From contig CAXKVV010001359.1 in NCBI GenBank assembly GCA_964058805.1, positions 1-39,288 of the forward strand: a stretch of 39,288 bases of DNA, in the 5' to 3' direction. The first letter of the stretch is position 1. Each line of letters begins with the position of its first letter. This stretch comes from Schoenoplectus triqueter (lineage: Eukaryota > Streptophyta > Magnoliopsida > Poales > Cyperaceae). The translations under genes were made by a program, and so were the position numbers. Shown one piece after another: positions 22,429-34,257 of the stretch. Under the pieces are notes generated by a model. It was given only the letters and a program-made list of their open reading frames with translations. It was not told the DNA's origin and made no database searches.

Positions 22429-22931
22429 ATATATATTTAAAAAATTTTAACTTACCGTTTAACTATTATCCATCAATATCAGACATTATCTGAAGGTATC
22501 TGATCCGATATTATTCGATTTTATCTAAATACATATTCAAAAAAATTATTGTATATTTTTTAATTAGATTTTTTTACGTACACTATAAATCTAACTAATT
22601 TTATATCTAATTTGTAATAAATATTATTTTTTATAATTCATACATTTGAACAGATAATATAATGTTAATTATTATTTAACTTTTATAATTAATGATTCTA
22701 TAAAAAAATATAATTATTTTCAATGATACATATAATATTTTTACTTAATATTTGAAATATATCTGTATTTATATCCATATTCATCTGATATCCGAACCAT
22801 ATGCGACGTCTATTGAATATCTGATTCGTATTTGTATCTGAAACTATCTATATTTAAATTTGTATCCAAAAAATTATAATGAATATGAATATGATAATTA
22901 TCCGTTGAATTCAATCTGTTTGCACCCTAGG

Positions 22932-23869
22932 TTGAGCGCCACCCTAGGATGTTCTTTCTCTTTTGCTTTCACAAAAAAATACAATTGTGCATCTTCTCTT
23001 CGTACCACAAAAACCACGTGTGAAAATAATCGAAGTGAGCAATAGGTGTGTACATGCACATATCATATTGTGGGGCATTTGAAGTGACCAGGATCTCAAT
23101 CCCTCGTCTCAAATCAGAAACGAACCATCTTGAACCGAATAAAATGTATTTCTTGATCCTGATAAGATCTGTCAAGCAAATATCAATCCTGTGTTTTCAT
23201 TTTTAATCACAGTTACTTGCCCAATTCATTCTCGTTCTATAGTGAACTCGTACAAGAAGTTGGTTGAACCATCATTTATTTAGCTACAGTTTGATTTGAT
23301 TATGTAACTCAACACTTCTGTGGAGTGACAGATGTCAAAATGTTTTAAACATGATCTTTGTCAAGTTTCAAGATCTTGACATCTCAAAAAAAAGGAGAAT
23401 TGACTAAATCAAAGAATTTTTTTAATTAATATACATTCTGAAAGTAGTTCTTCACTAGAAAAGCATTATTTTAACCTTATTCCAACAGTAATTCCCAAAA
23501 GATAATGTTTTAAATCCACTAAATGACAGATTAGGTTTTAAGATGTGACATGGCAGATAAGTGCCGTTCTCTGAAGGTAGGTGTGTTCATGTGCTATTAG
23601 TGGTACCAGAACAGGATTAAAAAGTGTTATCACATGACACTCATTGTGTTAATATCTTATTGATGAACTTCTTTATTGAATAAATAATACTTTTGTAATG
23701 TTCTTTTGGGGCACCAGTTGGTTGGCTGCTGCATCAATATTAAACTCGCATTTATTAGTTTCAGCAAGTGAAATGGGACAATTCGTTGGAGCATCAATGA
23801 AATTACAACTACTATAATCAGGAATTGCAATAAAATAAACAAGTCTCAAGTGCAGATAACAGTGTGGAG
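22932..23869. other. Intergenic DNA
   Basis: Less AT-rich than its surroundings. Small frames (for example 23673-23903 minus) have no recognisable domain and no gene was supported. Confidence 0.45.
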
Positions 23870-25172
23870 CCTGGATTTTTAAGGAACCGAATCTGCAGCC
23901 CATAAGTGGGCAGGATTTTCCTGCCCATTGTAATATCTAGCTAATGTGCAACCGACATATAACATCTACATTCTATTTAATTAATTGGCTTAATTGTGTT
24001 AATTCCTTCCGTTACAAAATAGCAACATTCCATTAACATATTCATTTTTTTATCAATAAATTACAAATATATTACATATATCTTTCTTCACCTCTTCGAC
24101 TTTCCTTACTAAAATATTAAGAAAGAGCAAATATTTTTTCTCTTTTCCATATAGATCATATCTATTACAATAAGAAAATAATCACAAGGAAAAAATATAG
24201 AAGCATTCATAGATAGAAAAAAAAATATTGTGATCAGTAAGGTTGATGTTATTATCGAAATATGACAACATAGAAATTCTCAATGACTTGAGCAAAAAAA
24301 AATAGAGCAAAAATATAAAAATACAAAAAATTACCTCTTTCTTGTGATGAGCTTGTAATGAAACTAAATACATTTGAAATGTAAAGAAGTACTCATATAA
24401 AATGTTTTTTAACGTCTTCACTGAAAACTGTTCAAGAACTTCAAATAATTCAATAAAAAAAATACCTCAACCCATTCATATCATTCACTATGTATTCTGA
24501 AGATTCATTGGGTATGTTGATAGATTTTTGCTCGAAATTTCAATTTGTTGAATATTATGAGAAGAACTCATGTCAAAATTTGAATTCATATTCAAAAACT
24601 TTTTTGACATCATCTCTAGTTAAGTGGTTAAAAATAATAAAAAGACAGATTAAACTTGCTATTGAATAAAATACTAGCAATTAATTTGATTTATAAAAAA
24701 TATTATCAAGACATCATTTGAACATAAAAAAGAAGAAGCAAAGTGCATATATATATAATTTGAAAGAAATGAATTTCAGATATCCTGTTATTACACTTGA
24801 TATTTTCATGTCACAGTACCGTTTAAGAAGTTGCAACTGAAAAAATATATAAGAATAAGTAATTTGCTATTTGATTCAACTCAATATTTCGCGAGGAGAA
24901 ATATTTGTCTTTTATATTAGTTCAAAATATGAAGTTGAAGAAACAAGGAAAAAATAAATGTGATACCTAAATAATATATTGATTAAACAAACAAAATTCT
25001 GTTATGGAAAAAATATTAGTAACGGAGAAAACTAGGCTAACTAGCACCGTTAATCTCAAATTAATTGGATTGAAGATAAATGCCATATTTCAACTTTAAA
25101 TTGGTTGAATATCATTGTGGGCAGGAAAATGCTGCCCATATGTGGGCAGCGGATTCTGTTTCGATTTTTAAT
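23870..25172. mobile_element. 1.3-kb element with ~60-bp terminal inverted repeats
   Basis: The left terminus (about 23870-23935) contains GAATCTGCAGCCCA and GGATTTTCCTGCCCA. The right terminus (25110-25172) contains their inverses, TGGGCAGGAAAATGCTGCCCA and TGGGCAGCGGATTC. Weaker mirror similarity continues inward to TCCGTTAC. The interior is AT-rich with no transposase frame. Long inverted ends suggest a non-autonomous Mutator-like element, but no target duplication was identified. Confidence 0.6.
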
Positions 25173-25845
25173 GTCTTTTAAGAGGGGTTAGTTGAACCAT
25201 TTTTTTTATTTCTTTCTCATTGCTGTACTAAAATACTTCTAACAGTAATTCGGATTGAACCATGCAATCCAGTTCATCAAGTTCAAATCACACAGGCTGA
25301 AATTGAGCACTAGTATTTTTATAATTTAGCTAAAATAGCAGATATAAAGAACAAACCACACACAATACCACGTGAAGGAATCTATTCTGTTTCCTAATAA
25401 CTTATTTCTATCCTATCGAATAAAAAAGGACAGAAATGTTTGAAAGGTATGTAATAGTGAGGTGTTGCCCTCTGTCAGGAATCAGCAATCATCTATACAA
25501 TCTTGTTACAATTGTTAAATATTTAAATATGCAGGATAAACACAAATTATTTCCAAAAGCGCACAAGGATTAAGAAATAAGTAGGACCATCACCGCACTA
25601 TGATGATGTATAGTAGTACAGAAATATAATTTCCAAAAGTTGCAATTAAATGTAATGTATCTTCTATCTCAAGGAAGCAACAACAACTTTATCCAGACCT
25701 GAATACACTAAACTTTGATTTTTTATTTGAACCAATGAGTTTACACTGTTAAAACTGTGTACTAAATAATGATACAATGAATGATGCAGTTCGTGAATCT
25801 CTCGACAAATATGATGAGAAACTTGATAATCTCCAGCCATATCTT

Positions 25846-25851
25846 TTTATT
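25846..25851 (-). promoter_or_regulatory. Possible polyadenylation signal of the FMP32-like gene
   Basis: AATAAA on the minus strand, about 44 bases after the stop codon. Confidence 0.4.
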
Positions 25852-25894
25852 TTGATTGGCTAGAGAGAATAAATAAAGAAGGAAAGAATAATAA

Positions 25895-28800
25895 TTACAC
25901 AAGGACTCGAACTACGGCAAGCCCTACAGCTGATATTGAAATGAGTGAACCTATACAATACTTTATTACATCATATTTTGAGGCCTCCAGCTGGGCCTTC
26001 AGTGAATGAATTTCCTGTGCAGATAAATTAAATTTAGTTTCTTACAGCAAGCACTGGTTACATGTAATTAACCCCCCCCCCCCCCCCCCCCACACACACA
26101 CACAAAACAACCCGGCCTCCTAATGTGTTTGCTTGCAAACCCAGTACACTTGCTGGCTGAATGATGGTTTCTTGGTGCATGTACAAACTAAGTAGGACTT
26201 CACCAGCGCCAGACTGAAAACAGATCATGACAGGCTAATCTAATCGTTCTATAGAAAGCCAGATCAGTTTCACAGGAGATGGGGTCGTCAACAAGTCTAG
26301 GTACTTCTGCATGCCAGTATTATTTGGTTGCAAGATGGTTCATACCAAGCCACCAGTCACAATTATGTAATATCAATTTACAAAAAGTTTCTCAAGATAT
26401 AAGTTCTTTGATATTCCAATTATGCTTACCCGATCAAGCTTGCTAGTTAGTTCATTTGTTCCCACACTTTGTTTGGTTAGCTCATCCCGAATTCTCCTGC
26501 AATTTAAAAAAGTATATTATCTTCAGGAGTTAGCAACAGAAATTCATACTTATGTGGCATGTTTAGAAAAAATATTGGCTTCAAATAACCACAACAGAAA
26601 AAATATTGGCTTCAAATAACAGAAATTCATATTGGTTATGATCGCTTTTGAATAAAAGAGTTGTGTGAAACATTAGTTACATGTTCTCTTTTCAATACAA
26701 GTTGCATGAGATAATTAGCCATATGTTAGCCATCATATGTAGCTGACTGTTCTTGTCATGTGTGGAAGACATCGTACTGTAATCTCTATAAGAAGATTTG
26801 AGATATTGTTGATTACCAACATATTAAAACTCCACAAAATGAGTATATTATGCCAGCACTACAGCCAAAGTGGGAAAGACTTGGATGTCATTTGGATTTT
26901 ATTTGGTGCGCAGTACAGTACTGTTGTAGAGGTGGCAAAATCTGATCCAATTCAAAAAACTCTGTTCGGATTCGAATCCGACCCGATCTGATTTTTTCAA
27001 AAACTTAAATTGACCCAAACCCGACCCGGTCCAACTTGAAGCCTGAGATAACCCGATATTAGTGTCCGAAACCCGACGTGACCCGATCTGATCCGAACCC
27101 AAACAACCCGTAACCCAAGATGACCTAAGATCAGACTACTCGAATTTCGACCCGACCCGAACCCAAATGACCCAAAACCCAAGATGACCCGAGATCAGAC
27201 GACCCAAAACCCGACCCGACCTGATTTTAAAATATTTAAATACAATTGAACTGTAATTATGTATTGTATATTTATTTCATGCACAATTTTTTTTTAATTT
27301 TATTATTTTTATTGTGTATTTTAATTAAGAAGGCATTATATACTTTTCCAGCACACTTGTTTTATACAGATTCGGCAACCCTAGGAGGATTCTTTCTGAC
27401 AATGGGCCATTAAACAATGGGCCATTAAGTGAAAAGAAAGTTTTAAAGTCCAATGACCCGAAATTCAATCCGAACCGAAATCCGATCCGGCCCGAAATAA
27501 AACATGATAAAAAAGAATTTGATCCGGGCCGGCCTGACCCGAAGCAACCTGAAACCTGGACTACCCGATATCATATGACCCGAAACTTGACCCGATCCGG
27601 ACCCGAATGATCCGAATCCCGAAATGATATAAGCTCATAAGAACCTGAAACCAGACCCAGCCTGATCCAAGACCCGAAAAAATCGATAGTGTTCGGCTTG
27701 AAACCCGACCCGACCCGAACCAAATCGACCTGAACCTGATCCATGACCTGACAAATTTTTTTGATCAAATTTATCCGACCCGACCCGTCCGAATCCAAAC
27801 CCGAACCCGAATCCGACCTGCCTAATTGCCACCTCTAACTGATACATTTATTTGGGACTAAAAGTTTTGTTGCTGGTGTGCAGTACAGTTCCGGTACATC
27901 TATCTGTACACCCAATTGCCTTGGCACTGTCCAGTTAAAATATACATTTAGATTGACTTACCCTCTTTCAAGGTTGAGATCCAAACGTTGGCCAGCTGTG
28001 ACCTTGTCTATCTCATGTCTGTTTAAAAATATGTATACATAATTTAGACTAAAAAGTTGTGTCATTTCATACTACTTGTGCCTTCTTTTTTTAAAGTGTG
28101 TGGCAAAGCAAACAGAAGTATAAAATACAAACTTAAGCTCATTGTGCATCTTCTCAATATCACCCTGCAGTTTCTCAGTCTCACGTTGTAGCAACGAGTA
28201 ATGAGTTTCCTGCATTGAGATAGTGTGCTCATTAAAAAGCAAAATAGGCCAACTCAAATTTAAAAATCACTAATTCCACATGCTTCAATTGGAGTTTCAA
28301 ACAAGTCTAAATATCGGTAGGTACTTTTAGGAAAGTATATCAAAGGGACTCATATTAGTTAGCCCATTATCACTTTAGTCTATTAAACATTGTCGGTCAA
28401 ACCTATTCAATAAAAAAAAGTCTATTTTTGGTCCGAACTCTTATTTTTTGGTTCAAATTGCCTCCTCAACTCTTTTTTGATTCAAATTACCCCTTCACTA
28501 TTCAATCCAATTCATTTAAGTCCTCATGTGAGTTCTCTGTTAACTTTTCTCGTCCACTTCTCTTTTCTCTTTTGTGCTGGCACCATTTCCTTCTTTTTGT
28601 ATCCCTTGTAACAACTCACTATAACCTTGAGGCTCAGTGGCTGAACCAAGGATTTAACCAATGTGTGGCGGTTATCTAGTGGCCTCAACTTCTCCCTCTA
28701 GTTGGCTCCTTGTCTCCTTTTTTTGGAACAGATCCTCTCTCCAATAACTATGGGCTTATATGAATTAAGCTTTACTGGAGGCACTAGTTTTATATTCTCT

Positions 28801-31328
28801 ATCATTTTTCAATTTTTTGTGTAAAAGAATGGTACGTGGTCATATGAAGTTCGAGCAAGAAACTAAATAATCACCAAACACAAAGATTACATTTCAAATT
28901 AATACTTTACACCAGTTTTACACAACATATAATACTTCAGAACTAAAGCACAGCACATGCTTATTTCCTGGGTCATAGTTTTTCGTGTGCCTATGGAAAG
29001 AAGTCAAAGAACCTAATTCTAGTGAGATTGCTACTGATATAGGTTGATGTTGTGTAGATTTGAAGACTTTCCCTGACCTGATGGATGTATGAAACAATTC
29101 CAATCCCAAAACAGGTTTATTCAGTCAAACTGATGCTAAATTTGAAATGCGGATCACGACCATACATTTGCAAAGGTGCCCCCGAAAATAATTAGGACCA
29201 ACGAGTAGATGAAGGATAAAAGAGAAGTCTAGATGTCAAGAATTTAACAGAGAATTAACATAAGGATTAAATAAGTCAATTGAATAGTTCAAGGGGCAAT
29301 TTTTAACCAAAAAAAAAGTTGAGGGGACTATTTTAATCAAAAGCAACAGTTTAGGAACAAAAAACAGACTTTGCTCTAAAAAAAATCATATATACTACAA
29401 TCTTCTAATACCAATTTCAGCTTATTTTAGGAACAAAATTGTTATGAAATTTTTTTTGAAATCAAAGTGATGCATGTAAACTCTGTATAAGAAAATGATT
29501 GCAAGTCAGAAGCTTAGGGTGCCATACCTGCAAGCTCTGCACTTCATTTTGGAATTTGGAAATGTTTGACTCTTGTATCATCTCACACTGGAGAAAGTAA
29601 AAGAATTTTAACTAAATATATACAGCTGAAAAGTTTACAATTAGAACTTATCCAAAAATGATAAGGAAACAGGCAATAAAAAGAAAATGATGGGTCCTGG
29701 GGATCCCTTGATACTGGACAATATTTTTTAGGTGAGGGATCCCTTGACAATGGGTTATTTTGACAATGTTGAAAATGAATCTTTAAATACATATGATAAA
29801 AAAATCTTAAAAATAGAAAAAAGTTTATAGATATGTTATTTTACTTATAGATTGATAGTATTTCAAATTTCATACAGTTTCATTATCTAATAGTCCATCA
29901 AAGACTATCAAAATTTCATCAATTTGCAATGGTTCTAATTATGGTCTTTGCTAGACTATCAAACAATAATGAAATTGTACGGAATTTGAGACACTATCAA
30001 TCTAGAAGTAAAAGAACATACCTATAAACTTTTTAACATTTTTTTGAATTTATTTAAAAATCCATTGTCAAGATTGTCACAAATATCCAATGTCAAGGAA
30101 TCCCCACCCTATTTTTTGAATCAGTTAAACAAACCTTTAAAACTATTAAAGTTTAGGTGTGTGATTGGACATATATAGTTTACCTCTATAATATGATACA
30201 ACTTTGACATTAATTAATAATGCATCAATGCTAGGACATAATGCACTGAATTCTCATTTTTTATAAAGGCATTGCATATGTCCCATGTAATAATGCCGAT
30301 TTATTAATAGACTTTATCTTTAAGACTTTCAACACCGTTAGCGAAACTTAACCATAAACAACAGTATCCAAATTACCCTCTGCATCTCGCCCTTAGAAAC
30401 GAATGATGTTGCCACATTCTCCAAGCTGTCGTTCAAGACCTCTGTTATGGATTTTGTAATTACCTCAGCTTGTTTTGAAGGAATCCCCTCATTCTCCAAC
30501 CTTCTCACCTAAGCATTTTCTCAAACACATTAGGTGCAATACACAATGGATTAATGGCATGCCTTCATAGTTCATACCTTTGCAAATGATACAAAATGAG
30601 ATGTTCACAAATATTTAGTTGGGCATGGCAAAATGTTCTCTTTAAGCAAACTCTTGAAGGATGATAAGTTATGCAAATTCCAGCTGAGGATGAACAGTTA
30701 TAACAAAGTCCGAATGTATTCGCTAATGGTAGACAAGTTAATTTTAAAATGGCTATTAAATATTTTTGCCAGTAAATTTTAAATTTTCTATTAAGTATTT
30801 TTGGGGCCAGTAAGTTATTCATCCATAAAAAGAAAAGAAAAAAAAAGGTTTTCCAGAGAATTAGAAAAATGGTACCAGAACTAGGAATAACAGGATTCCT
30901 TGGGAATATGGGATTTGATTGTTTAAACCAGGGAGGCATTATACATGAAATTGGCCACTATTTATTCATTTCTATGGCAAGCCATAAACACACATTTAAC
31001 ACAAATAGCAATTTCGTCTTGTTGCACTTGTAATTTGATCAGTACGCCAACAGGCAATTTAGCAAAAGAGTAAATGCTCTCAGTTGAGAAAAATACTGAC
31101 CAATTAGATTATTAATGAACCCACTATCTGATACCGAAGAATTAAAGTTCAGAAGTAATTCCTTACCAAGGCCAAGGTATCAACCAAGAAAACCCTCTTT
31201 CCATTGGTCTTAACAAGCTGAGAAATTGCTCGAGCTGACGAATAAGTCAAATTATCAATTGACGAACCATATGCAAATCCAAATGCAGCACTTCCCCTCC
31301 TACAAACCAACCCAACAGCACCAACCAT
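25895..31328 (-). CDS. FMP32: FMP32/MCUR1 (CCDC90)-family mitochondrial coiled-coil membrane protein
   Basis: Exons are 31167-31328, 30377-30508, 29528-29587, 28133-28209, 27962-28018, 26430-26496 and 25895-26014. All introns are GT-AG, phases fit, and the sum is 675 nt (224 residues plus stop). Residues 1-35 hold several Arg and few acidic residues, as in a mitochondrial presequence. LVKTNGKRVFLVDTLALVRRLE (about 39-60) starts the DUF1640 domain. A heptad-rich coiled coil fills about 100-195, and one membrane helix lies at 204-224 at the very C-terminus. Relatives are inner-membrane proteins (yeast Fmp32; animal MCUR1 acts in calcium uniporter and complex IV assembly); the plant role is inferred. 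The start is the first in-frame ATG. Introns 2, 3 and 5 each hold a transposable element. Confidence 0.93.
26072..26104 (+). repeat. Poly-C / (CA)n tract in intron 6 of the FMP32-like gene
   Basis: About 20 consecutive C followed by seven CA units, 58 bp upstream of the last exon's acceptor in transcription order. On the transcript this is a TG run and then a poly-G run. Confidence 0.95.
26927..27837. mobile_element. hAT-like non-autonomous element with GACCCG arrays, in FMP32 intron 5
   Basis: The terminal inverted repeats are TAGAGGTGGCAA (left) and TTGCCACCTCTA (right). Long subterminal arrays of GACCCGACCCGA-like words run in from both ends, with an AT-rich middle. ACAATGGGCCATTAA is duplicated head to tail near 27400-27428. 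The flanks share ACTG but not a full 8-bp repeat (ACTGTTGT versus ACTGATAC), which suggests an old insertion. Small frames within it are products of the low-complexity arrays. Confidence 0.68.
28410..29378. mobile_element. ~970-bp element with ~150-bp inverted termini, in FMP32 intron 3
   Basis: The left 28410-28565 and right 29215-29378 are inverted copies, sharing AAGTCT.TTTTT, CCCCTTGAACTATTCAATT-like and TCTCTGTTAA words at corresponding positions. The middle has no recognisable coding sequence. Long inverted ends suggest a Mutator-like or fold-back element. Confidence 0.68.
29724..30117. mobile_element. Fold-back element in FMP32 intron 2
   Basis: Arms of about 190 bp mirror each other about 29920. 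The left tip is TTTTTTAGGTGAGGGATCCC and the right tip, reverse-complemented, is AAAATAGGGTGGGGATTCC. The shared inner words are TTTATAGRTATGTTNTTTTACTT and AGATTGATAGT. A second GGGATCCCTTGA just outside the left tip (29700) suggests a partial end duplication. Confidence 0.7.
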
Positions 31329-31389
31329 GTCTTTATCTTTCCAATCTATCCCCAATCCCAAGCAAACCAATACAAGAGCTGTATAAAGT

Positions 31390-31505
31390 TCAGCTCAAAG
31401 AGATCAAAAGGAAGAAGCTAAATTAAAGAGTCTAGCTCAAAGAGATCAAAAGGGAGAGTCTTTTGATTATTTTTTCTCCCTTTTGATTTTCTCTTTGCTT
31501 CTCCC
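31390..31505 (-). promoter_or_regulatory. Leader/promoter repeat and hairpin upstream of the FMP32-like gene
   Basis: GCTCAAAGAGATCAAAAGG occurs twice (31392 and 31434), 42 bp apart. The second copy also forms an imperfect inverted repeat with TCTCCCTTTTGATTTTCTCT (from about 31476), giving a hairpin with arms of about 23 bp around an 18-bp loop. It lies 65-175 bp upstream of the ATG, in the probable 5' UTR or core promoter. Confidence 0.55.
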
Positions 31506-34222
31506 TTCTTTTCTTCCAGAGAAAAAGGGAGATTAGGGATTTCGTGAAGGATGTCGTTGAGTTTGGATTTGCGTGGGAAATGGAGGGAGAAGACTATTTA
31601 TGAAAGGCCGATTAAAAGATTTGGACAATTTGATTGGTCGAGGCCCCGATTTTGTCGAGAAATTCAGTTTGAATTTTTCAAAATTTCAGATTGTTTGATC
31701 CGCTTAATGCATCAGTATATTTCGCTCCCTCTATATTTCCATTTTTCCCGGAAGTGAAAGGTCGGTGATTACGGAACAGATTTTATAAGGACATGGAATT
31801 TGGAGTTTATGAGGAAGTACCATAACTTTGGGGTCCATACATCATAGAGCTAGAGTTTGTGTTGCATGGTATTCATGATCCGGGAAAATTTTAACATGGC
31901 ATGGCAAAAGGGTCCAAGACCAAGTCGAGACGCAAAACTTGTAACTCTAATCTTCGGTTAATGGTAAACTGGAAATTTCCAGCTATGTTTAGGTGTGTGG
32001 CGGCGGCAGGTTGAATAGCAAATAGCAATATAGCAGTTGAGCGAATCTATACAACTGGATTTGTCCGTTAACTAAACAGCACGAGAGGTGATGACAATGG
32101 TACGGAAATTTTCTATCCATCTTGTCCTGGTCTAAGACGTAGATTTGAACGGACTCGGCCCATTAAACGTACAGTTTTTTCCGCTACACTTATCAGTATT
32201 GATTACGCTGTTAGCCATTCCTATGAAGTTGATAGAGATTTGGACCAAGCGCAAACAATGAGCAAGCACTTCATTCCTACGTTCACGAGTATGGTTTTCC
32301 TTCTTTTTTTGGTTTACCAGATTTCGCTAAGACCTTCAGGAGAACTCTTACGACTCTTGCGTGATTAAATTTTAATTTTGTTACGCGGTTCTCCTTTAAA
32401 CAGGTCAAACGTGGCTAGGCCTAGAGCTTGGGTGTTGTTGTTGTTATTATTGTTATTGTTGTTATTATTATTATTCTTATTCTTATTATTATTATTGTTG
32501 TTATTATTATTATTATTATAAAATAGGTTGACTAGTTATTTTTTTTTAACAAGCAAACACCATGAACAATTTTGAACGAATTTGCGTTGTGGTCTAGCAA
32601 ACTTGTCAAATGTTCCGGGCCTTTTGGCAGTCGGTCCAACATTCACAAGCCTACAACGAACTTCAAGTCATCTATCATTAAGTTTATTTTTTTTTCGTAT
32701 TTATTAGTCTTTATATTCAGATTCTTTGTCTAGATATTACGTTTATTTGACTAAACATTTAGGACAATGTTTATGTTATATGATCAGTTTAATATTCAGT
32801 TTATGGACTTTTTAACTTTTATCTTATTACCATAACGCTCAAATTATAATTTCTAGGTCATTACTATTTTACTATTCAGTTTATTTTCAATGGACATGGT
32901 GAATATTTATTTAAAAAAAGAAGATGCTACTTAAGTCAACCGAGAATGCAATAATTTTATATCTATGATAGATAAACCATGGAGAGAATGTACTGGTATT
33001 TATACGTGTACAGGCCAATTAGTCAATTACATTTGTGTATTTATCTTAACACACCGGGCACGTCGGTAAGATATAAATTGGAGGCTAAAAAGCTTGAAAA
33101 AGAAAAAAAATGACTAACTAAATGTGCGTGACAGTGTGGTTGTCATGCACATTTTTTAAAGCAGTGCAAATTATTTTCGGTTTTCTGCAAGTAATTAAAT
33201 ATAAAATCATGCAGCGACCAAATAGAAAAATTGCCACAATTAAGGAGTTGCCAAATGAAGTTTGTGCATTTATATGCCTCACACAAGGAGGTGCTCAAAC
33301 AAAATCCAAACATTGCAACACCCACATAACCACATGCCAGTATGCCCCAGTCGAAGTCTCCGCGATAAAATAGGAGCTGAAACAATAACTTTATATGAAG
33401 GATCACAAATGATCTCCCCTACAAGTTCAGTCAACAAGTCAAGAGCCAATGTAATTAGTTTGGTACCAGAAATACCAAATTTGAAGTCCGAACAAATTCT
33501 ATATATTTGATAATTGATAATTGTCGTACGTCTATAGTAAGACCAACTTATAATACTTTACCAATAGAAACAAAATTAGAACTAATTCCAACTGAGTGAA
33601 AAAGGTTAAATTTGGATGTTGAAGCACTCGAATTTATTTTTTTATAAGACTTCTGATGTCAGAATTTGGTGTAATCGACAACAAAGTTAGCATGTTACTA
33701 TAAAAGAAATTATTTGCTGAATAGGGAAGAAATGAAGTAGGCCAGTAGCTCGATAAACAAAAAGCAATTTCCAATCAGATGCAGTTCAATAAAGGTTTTA
33801 ATTCCTATTGGAGTTGTTCAACCTCACAACTTAACACGTCTCCACCTCATCTGGTGAAACCATTCCCACCATAAAAGCTAAGAAGGAAAACTAATCAAAC
33901 ATCATTTACCTGGATTCGCAAAGTGAACCTTCTGGCATTTCACTGCACCATGCTCAGAATATCATGTCTACTCTGCAACGTGCATAATTCATCGGGAAAA
34001 CAACCAACAATATGAAGTAAACGGTTCTAACGGGGTCATGAGATGCATATGCATGACCCCATTCATTTTTAGAATCACTTAATTAGCTCCAAAAATATAT
34101 TTTTATTTGAATGAACCTTCGTATTAATTGCAAAATTTAAGATATTACACACAAAGGATAATATAACAGAATAAGTTACAAAACCAGGCAGGAGAATAAG
34201 AGCTGCCTAATTCCTAATTTGC
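31506..34222. other. Intergenic region between the FMP32-like and DUF8204-like genes
   Basis: About 2.7 kb. It holds the FMP32 promoter at the left and the 3' flank of the next gene at the right. The frames at 33122-33373 (plus) and 33143-33406 (minus) overlap on opposite strands and have no recognisable domain. A short near-palindrome GGGGTCATG...GCATGACCCC lies at about 34034-34062. No further gene is supported. Confidence 0.5.
32434..32520 (+). repeat. (TTG/TTA)n trinucleotide tract
   Basis: TTG units followed by mixed TTA, TTG and CTT units over about 87 bp. It is preceded by AGAGCTTGGG, so it could be the 3' tail of an RTE LINE or SINE, though no element body is visible upstream. Confidence 0.85.
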
Positions 34223-34228
34223 TTTATT
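34223..34228 (-). promoter_or_regulatory. Probable polyadenylation signal of the DUF8204-like gene
   Basis: AATAAA on the minus strand, 30 bases after the stop codon. Confidence 0.5.
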
Positions 34229-34257
34229 CTGAAGATGTACAGAGATCCAAATCCATT

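Larger units (their letters stand above)
21128..22931. mobile_element. Possible hAT-like non-autonomous element split by three fold-back insertions
   Basis: The left end TAGGGTTGATAATAAAAT and the right end (reverse-complemented) TAGGGTGCAAACAG are similar. Both subterminal regions carry degenerate GGATA and ATATCCGA words. Three fold-back elements occupy 21243-22428 between them. No matching 8-bp flanks are visible, so the boundaries are tentative. Confidence 0.35.

Noticed and set aside
26072..26104. Poly-C/(CA)n as a functional intronic element
   Set aside because: Long homopolymer-dinucleotide junctions are common microsatellites and are also prone to sequencing or assembly error; no functional evidence.
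26899..27847. Several 60-77 codon frames rich in G, F, V and S
   Set aside because: They are translations of the GACCCG arrays of a non-autonomous element inside an FMP32 intron.
33122..33406. Overlapping plus- and minus-strand frames of 83-87 codons
   Set aside because: Neither has a recognisable domain, splice partner or regulatory context, and overlap on opposite strands is expected by chance.
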